A DNA stretch of 7,389 nucleotides from Phycisphaerales bacterium. GTDB lineage: Bacteria; Planctomycetota; Phycisphaerae; Phycisphaerales; UBA1924. Under the pieces are notes generated by a model. That model was not told the DNA's origin. It worked only from the letters and a program-made list of their open reading frames with translations, and did no database searches. Made by a program: the position numbers and the translations under genes. Below are positions 5,673-7,389 of the stretch, piece after piece (the stretch's first letter is position 1; each line of letters begins with the position of its first letter). Where the stretch lies: contig JAESUL010000220.1 of the NCBI GenBank assembly GCA_016763115.1, positions 1 to 7,389 on the forward strand. The letters run 5' to 3'.

Positions 5673-6878
5673 TCACTTGTTGATCCTGACCATCTGCCAC
5701 ATCGGAAGAAACACCGACAACGCAACGAGCAGCACAATCCCGGCCATCGCGATGGTCATCATCGGCTCGACCAAGGTGTTGATATTTTTGGCAAGATGAT
5801 CCGACAGTCGGTCATAGTGCCTCGCAATGATGCTGCCTGAACGAGCCAACTCGTCCGAGTCCTTCCCCGCACCAAACAATCGTCGTGCAAAGCTCGGAAG
5901 CCCGTGGCATTCATTAATCACATCTTCGAGCGCTTCGCCGGTCCGCATCTGGGCGCACATCATGTCGCACTCTTTGACAAACACAGGACGACCCGTTGCG
6001 TGCCCGGCGACCTGAAGCGATTCGATCACATCAATCCCCGAATCGAGACTGATCGACATCACGCGGCTGAACCGCGCGGTGGTCACGCATGTAAACATGT
6101 TCCCGATGTACGGCAGCTTGTGGAGCACAATCTCAATCCCGTACCGTCCACGCTCGTTCTTCCATGTCGTGACAAGGGCGAAGACCGTTCCGACCGCACC
6201 GAGAATATACGCCCACCAGTACTGCGTCATCGACTCGCCCATCGTACGGATAACCCGTGTTGTCAGCGGGAGTTCGACGCCGTTGGCCTCGAAGATCGTT
6301 GCAAACTTGGGCACCACAAAGATCGTGATCACACCGAGTGCAAGGGTCACAAAGCAAAGCACGATCAGCGGGTATGCGAGTGCGCGCTTGACCTGCTGGG
6401 CGGTCTCGATATTGCGTTCGAGCATGTCCGAGAGATGTGACATCACCGTCCCGAGTTTCCCGGATTTTTCCGCCGCCTTGAGCGTCTGAACATACACATC
6501 ACCAAAGACATGCCGATATTTTCCGAATGAATCCGTGATCCGTGACCCTGATTCGATCATCATCGCGATATCCAGGACCATGTCACGGAGCGCAACATTC
6601 TTCTCATGCTTGGCAATCGAGTGCAATCCGCGTGCGATGGGGATGTTGGCCTCGACGAGCACGCTCATCTCGCGGGTCAATGCCGCGATATCGAGCGATG
6701 AAATCCTCTTGGCAAAGAGCCCGCCTCCAACCGCGTTGGACGCGCTGACCTTGAGCGCCGTATACCCGAGACCGGATATCTGGTCGATCGCGCGCTCTTC
6801 GTTCTCTGCGCTCACACGCCCACGAACTCGTTCGCCCATCTCGTCGAGCGCGAGGTACTTGTATGTTGTCGTTGCCAT
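5673..6878 (-). CDS. gspF: GspF/PilC-family inner-membrane platform protein
   Basis: This is the polytopic inner-membrane protein on which the pseudopilus is built; it contacts the ATPase from the membrane side. At 401 residues it has the usual family length. It shows the two repeated T2SSF domains, roughly residues 65-190 (TREMSVLVEANIPIARGL) and 267-390 (ARFSRVMSISLDSGIDVIES). Predicted membrane helices lie at about 168-190, 220-238 and 370-393, the last beginning with the family-typical EPMMTIAMAG. The N-terminal 50 residues (TYKYLALDEMGERVRG) match the usual GspF/PilC opening. I chose the ATG at 6878: the TTG at 6881 is in frame, but only 3 nt would separate it from the GGAG ribosome binding site, against 6 nt for the ATG. 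The gene lies between gspE and gspG with 11-nt gaps on both sides. It could equally be named PilC; the neighbouring pseudopilin set favours GspF. Confidence 0.95.
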   Translation of the reverse strand: MATTTYKYLALDEMGERVRGRVSAENEERAIDQISGLGYTALKVSASNAVGGGLFAKRISSLDIAALTREMSVLVEANIPIARGLHSIAKHEKNVALRDMVLDIAMMIESGSRITDSFGKYRHVFGDVYVQTLKAAEKSGKLGTVMSHLSDMLERNIETAQQVKRALAYPLIVLCFVTLALGVITIFVVPKFATIFEANGVELPLTTRVIRTMGESMTQYWWAYILGAVGTVFALVTTWKNERGRYGIEIVLHKLPYIGNMFTCVTTARFSRVMSISLDSGIDVIESLQVAGHATGRPVFVKECDMMCAQMRTGEALEDVINECHGLPSFARRLFGAGKDSDELARSGSIIARHYDRLSDHLAKNINTLVEPMMTIAMAGIVLLVALSVFLPMWQMVRINK

Positions 6879-6889
6879 CAAGGACTCCT

Positions 6890-7389
6890 TTATGCACTCA
6901 TTTTCAGTTCATTGCCCGCGTCGTCGGGCTCGACGGCGAGCACCGCATCCACGGTCGAATGAAGCTTTTTAATCTCTTCGAGTGTCGTCAACGAGAGCAT
7001 CGCCTTATCAATCCCGTCGCGGATCATCTCTCGCGTCCCTTCGGCGCGAGCGGCCTGGGCGATCTCCATCGATGTCGCCGACGCCTCGATCAACTGCTTA
7101 ATCTTCGAGGTCATCTTGAACAACTCGTACACACCCACCCGCCCCTTATACCCCATGCTCATGCACTTGGGACACCCGACGGCCTTCATAAACGAGCCCT
7201 CATGAGACGAATCAATCCCGAGCGAATGCAGAAGATCTGCATCCGGGGTATCAGGCTGGGCGCAATGCTCGCAGACCTTGCGGACAAGGCGCTTGGCGAT
7301 AACGCCGAGCAAGGCGTTGTTGATCGCAAACCCGGGCACGCCGAACTCGAGCAACCGGGGCACCGCCCCCACCGCGTCGTTGGTGTGCA
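6890..7389 (-). CDS. gspE: GspE/PilB-family assembly ATPase, C-terminal part (runs off right edge)
   Basis: This is the C-terminal third or so of the cytoplasmic hexameric ATPase that powers pseudopilus assembly. The reading frame is open to the right edge and begins there with HTNDAVGAVPRLLEFGVPGF, the conserved His-box region of GspE/PilB ATPases, so the Walker A and B motifs lie outside the window. The GTG at 7372 is an internal Val codon and not a start. A tetracysteine zinc-binding motif follows, CEHC then CPKC, with 29 residues between the pairs. This is the same spacing as in Vibrio EpsE as I recall it. Next come GYKGRVGVYELFKMT and a C-terminal GTREMIRDGIDKAMLSLTTL segment typical of the family. 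The zinc subdomain is usual in GspE and many PilB proteins but absent from the PilT retraction ATPases. The stop TAA (6892-6890) overlaps the ribosome binding site of gspF, 11 nt before its start, so the two are co-transcribed. Confidence 0.93.
   Translation of the reverse strand, partial: HTNDAVGAVPRLLEFGVPGFAINNALLGVIAKRLVRKVCEHCAQPDTPDADLLHSLGIDSSHEGSFMKAVGCPKCMSMGYKGRVGVYELFKMTSKIKQLIEASATSMEIAQAARAEGTREMIRDGIDKAMLSLTTLEEIKKLHSTVDAVLAVEPDDAGNELKMSA

Noticed and set aside
5662..5700. In-frame extension of gspG to a GTG at 5700
   Set aside because: It would put 13 hydrophilic residues ahead of the short prepilin leader and overlap gspF; the ATG at 5661 gives a normal leader.
5904..6440. 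178-codon plus-strand open frame opposite gspF
   Set aside because: gspF is unmistakable on the other strand, and the plus-strand translation is His/Arg/Asp-rich without hydrophobic core or motif.
1..7389. CRISPR arrays, insertion sequences, transposase or integrase genes, riboswitches
   Set aside because: I saw no regularly spaced repeats, terminal inverted repeats, mobile-element proteins or conserved aptamer-like leader in the window.

Overview
The window holds most of one minus-strand operon for a type II secretion (T2SS) / type IV pilus-like assembly machine. It is followed on the same strand by a tRNA-Val gene and an intrinsic terminator, and then by the first codons of another minus-strand gene that runs off the left edge. 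The DNA is moderately GC-rich. The tRNA has no encoded CCA tail, and the system mixes Gsp-type pseudopilins with a PilM/PilN/PilO/PilP-like platform. I infer a diderm bacterium of the Planctomycetota/Phycisphaerae kind, but this is only a weak guess from protein style; nothing in the window fixes the taxonomy.

Layout, read in the direction of transcription (right to left). The C-terminal part of the GspE/PilB-type ATPase enters from the right edge (7389-6890). It is followed by the inner-membrane platform protein GspF (6878-5673) and the major pseudopilin-like protein GspG (5661-5200). The minor pseudopilins are GspH (5196-4660), GspI (4663-4178), GspJ (4181-3672) and an unusually short GspK-like protein (3669-3286). 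After a 96-nt gap come a GspL-type protein with a PilM-like actin fold, one membrane helix and a PilN-like domain (3189-1507), a GspM/PilO-like protein (1504-857) and a GspC/PilP-like protein (853-350). Other junctions are 2-11 nt apart or overlap by 4 nt (ATGA), so translational coupling is likely. The tRNA-Val(CAC) lies at 305-232, and its terminator hairpin begins 7 nt after it. The region from 182 to 21 is non-coding. It carries an 11-bp direct repeat at a 22-bp period, an inverted repeat and a near-copy of the tRNA 3' end. A well-placed ribosome binding site then precedes an ATG at position 20.

How the genes work together. The hexameric ATPase GspE would dock on the cytoplasmic side of GspF and the actin-like domain of GspL. 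GspL, the GspM/PilO-like protein and the GspC/PilP-like protein would form the inner-membrane alignment complex reaching toward an outer-membrane secretin. A prepilin peptidase encoded elsewhere would process GspG-K, which assemble into a short pseudopilus with H, I, J and K at the tip. The secretin (GspD/PilQ) and the prepilin peptidase (GspO/PilD) are not in this window, so the sequence alone does not decide between protein secretion and a pilus-like function.
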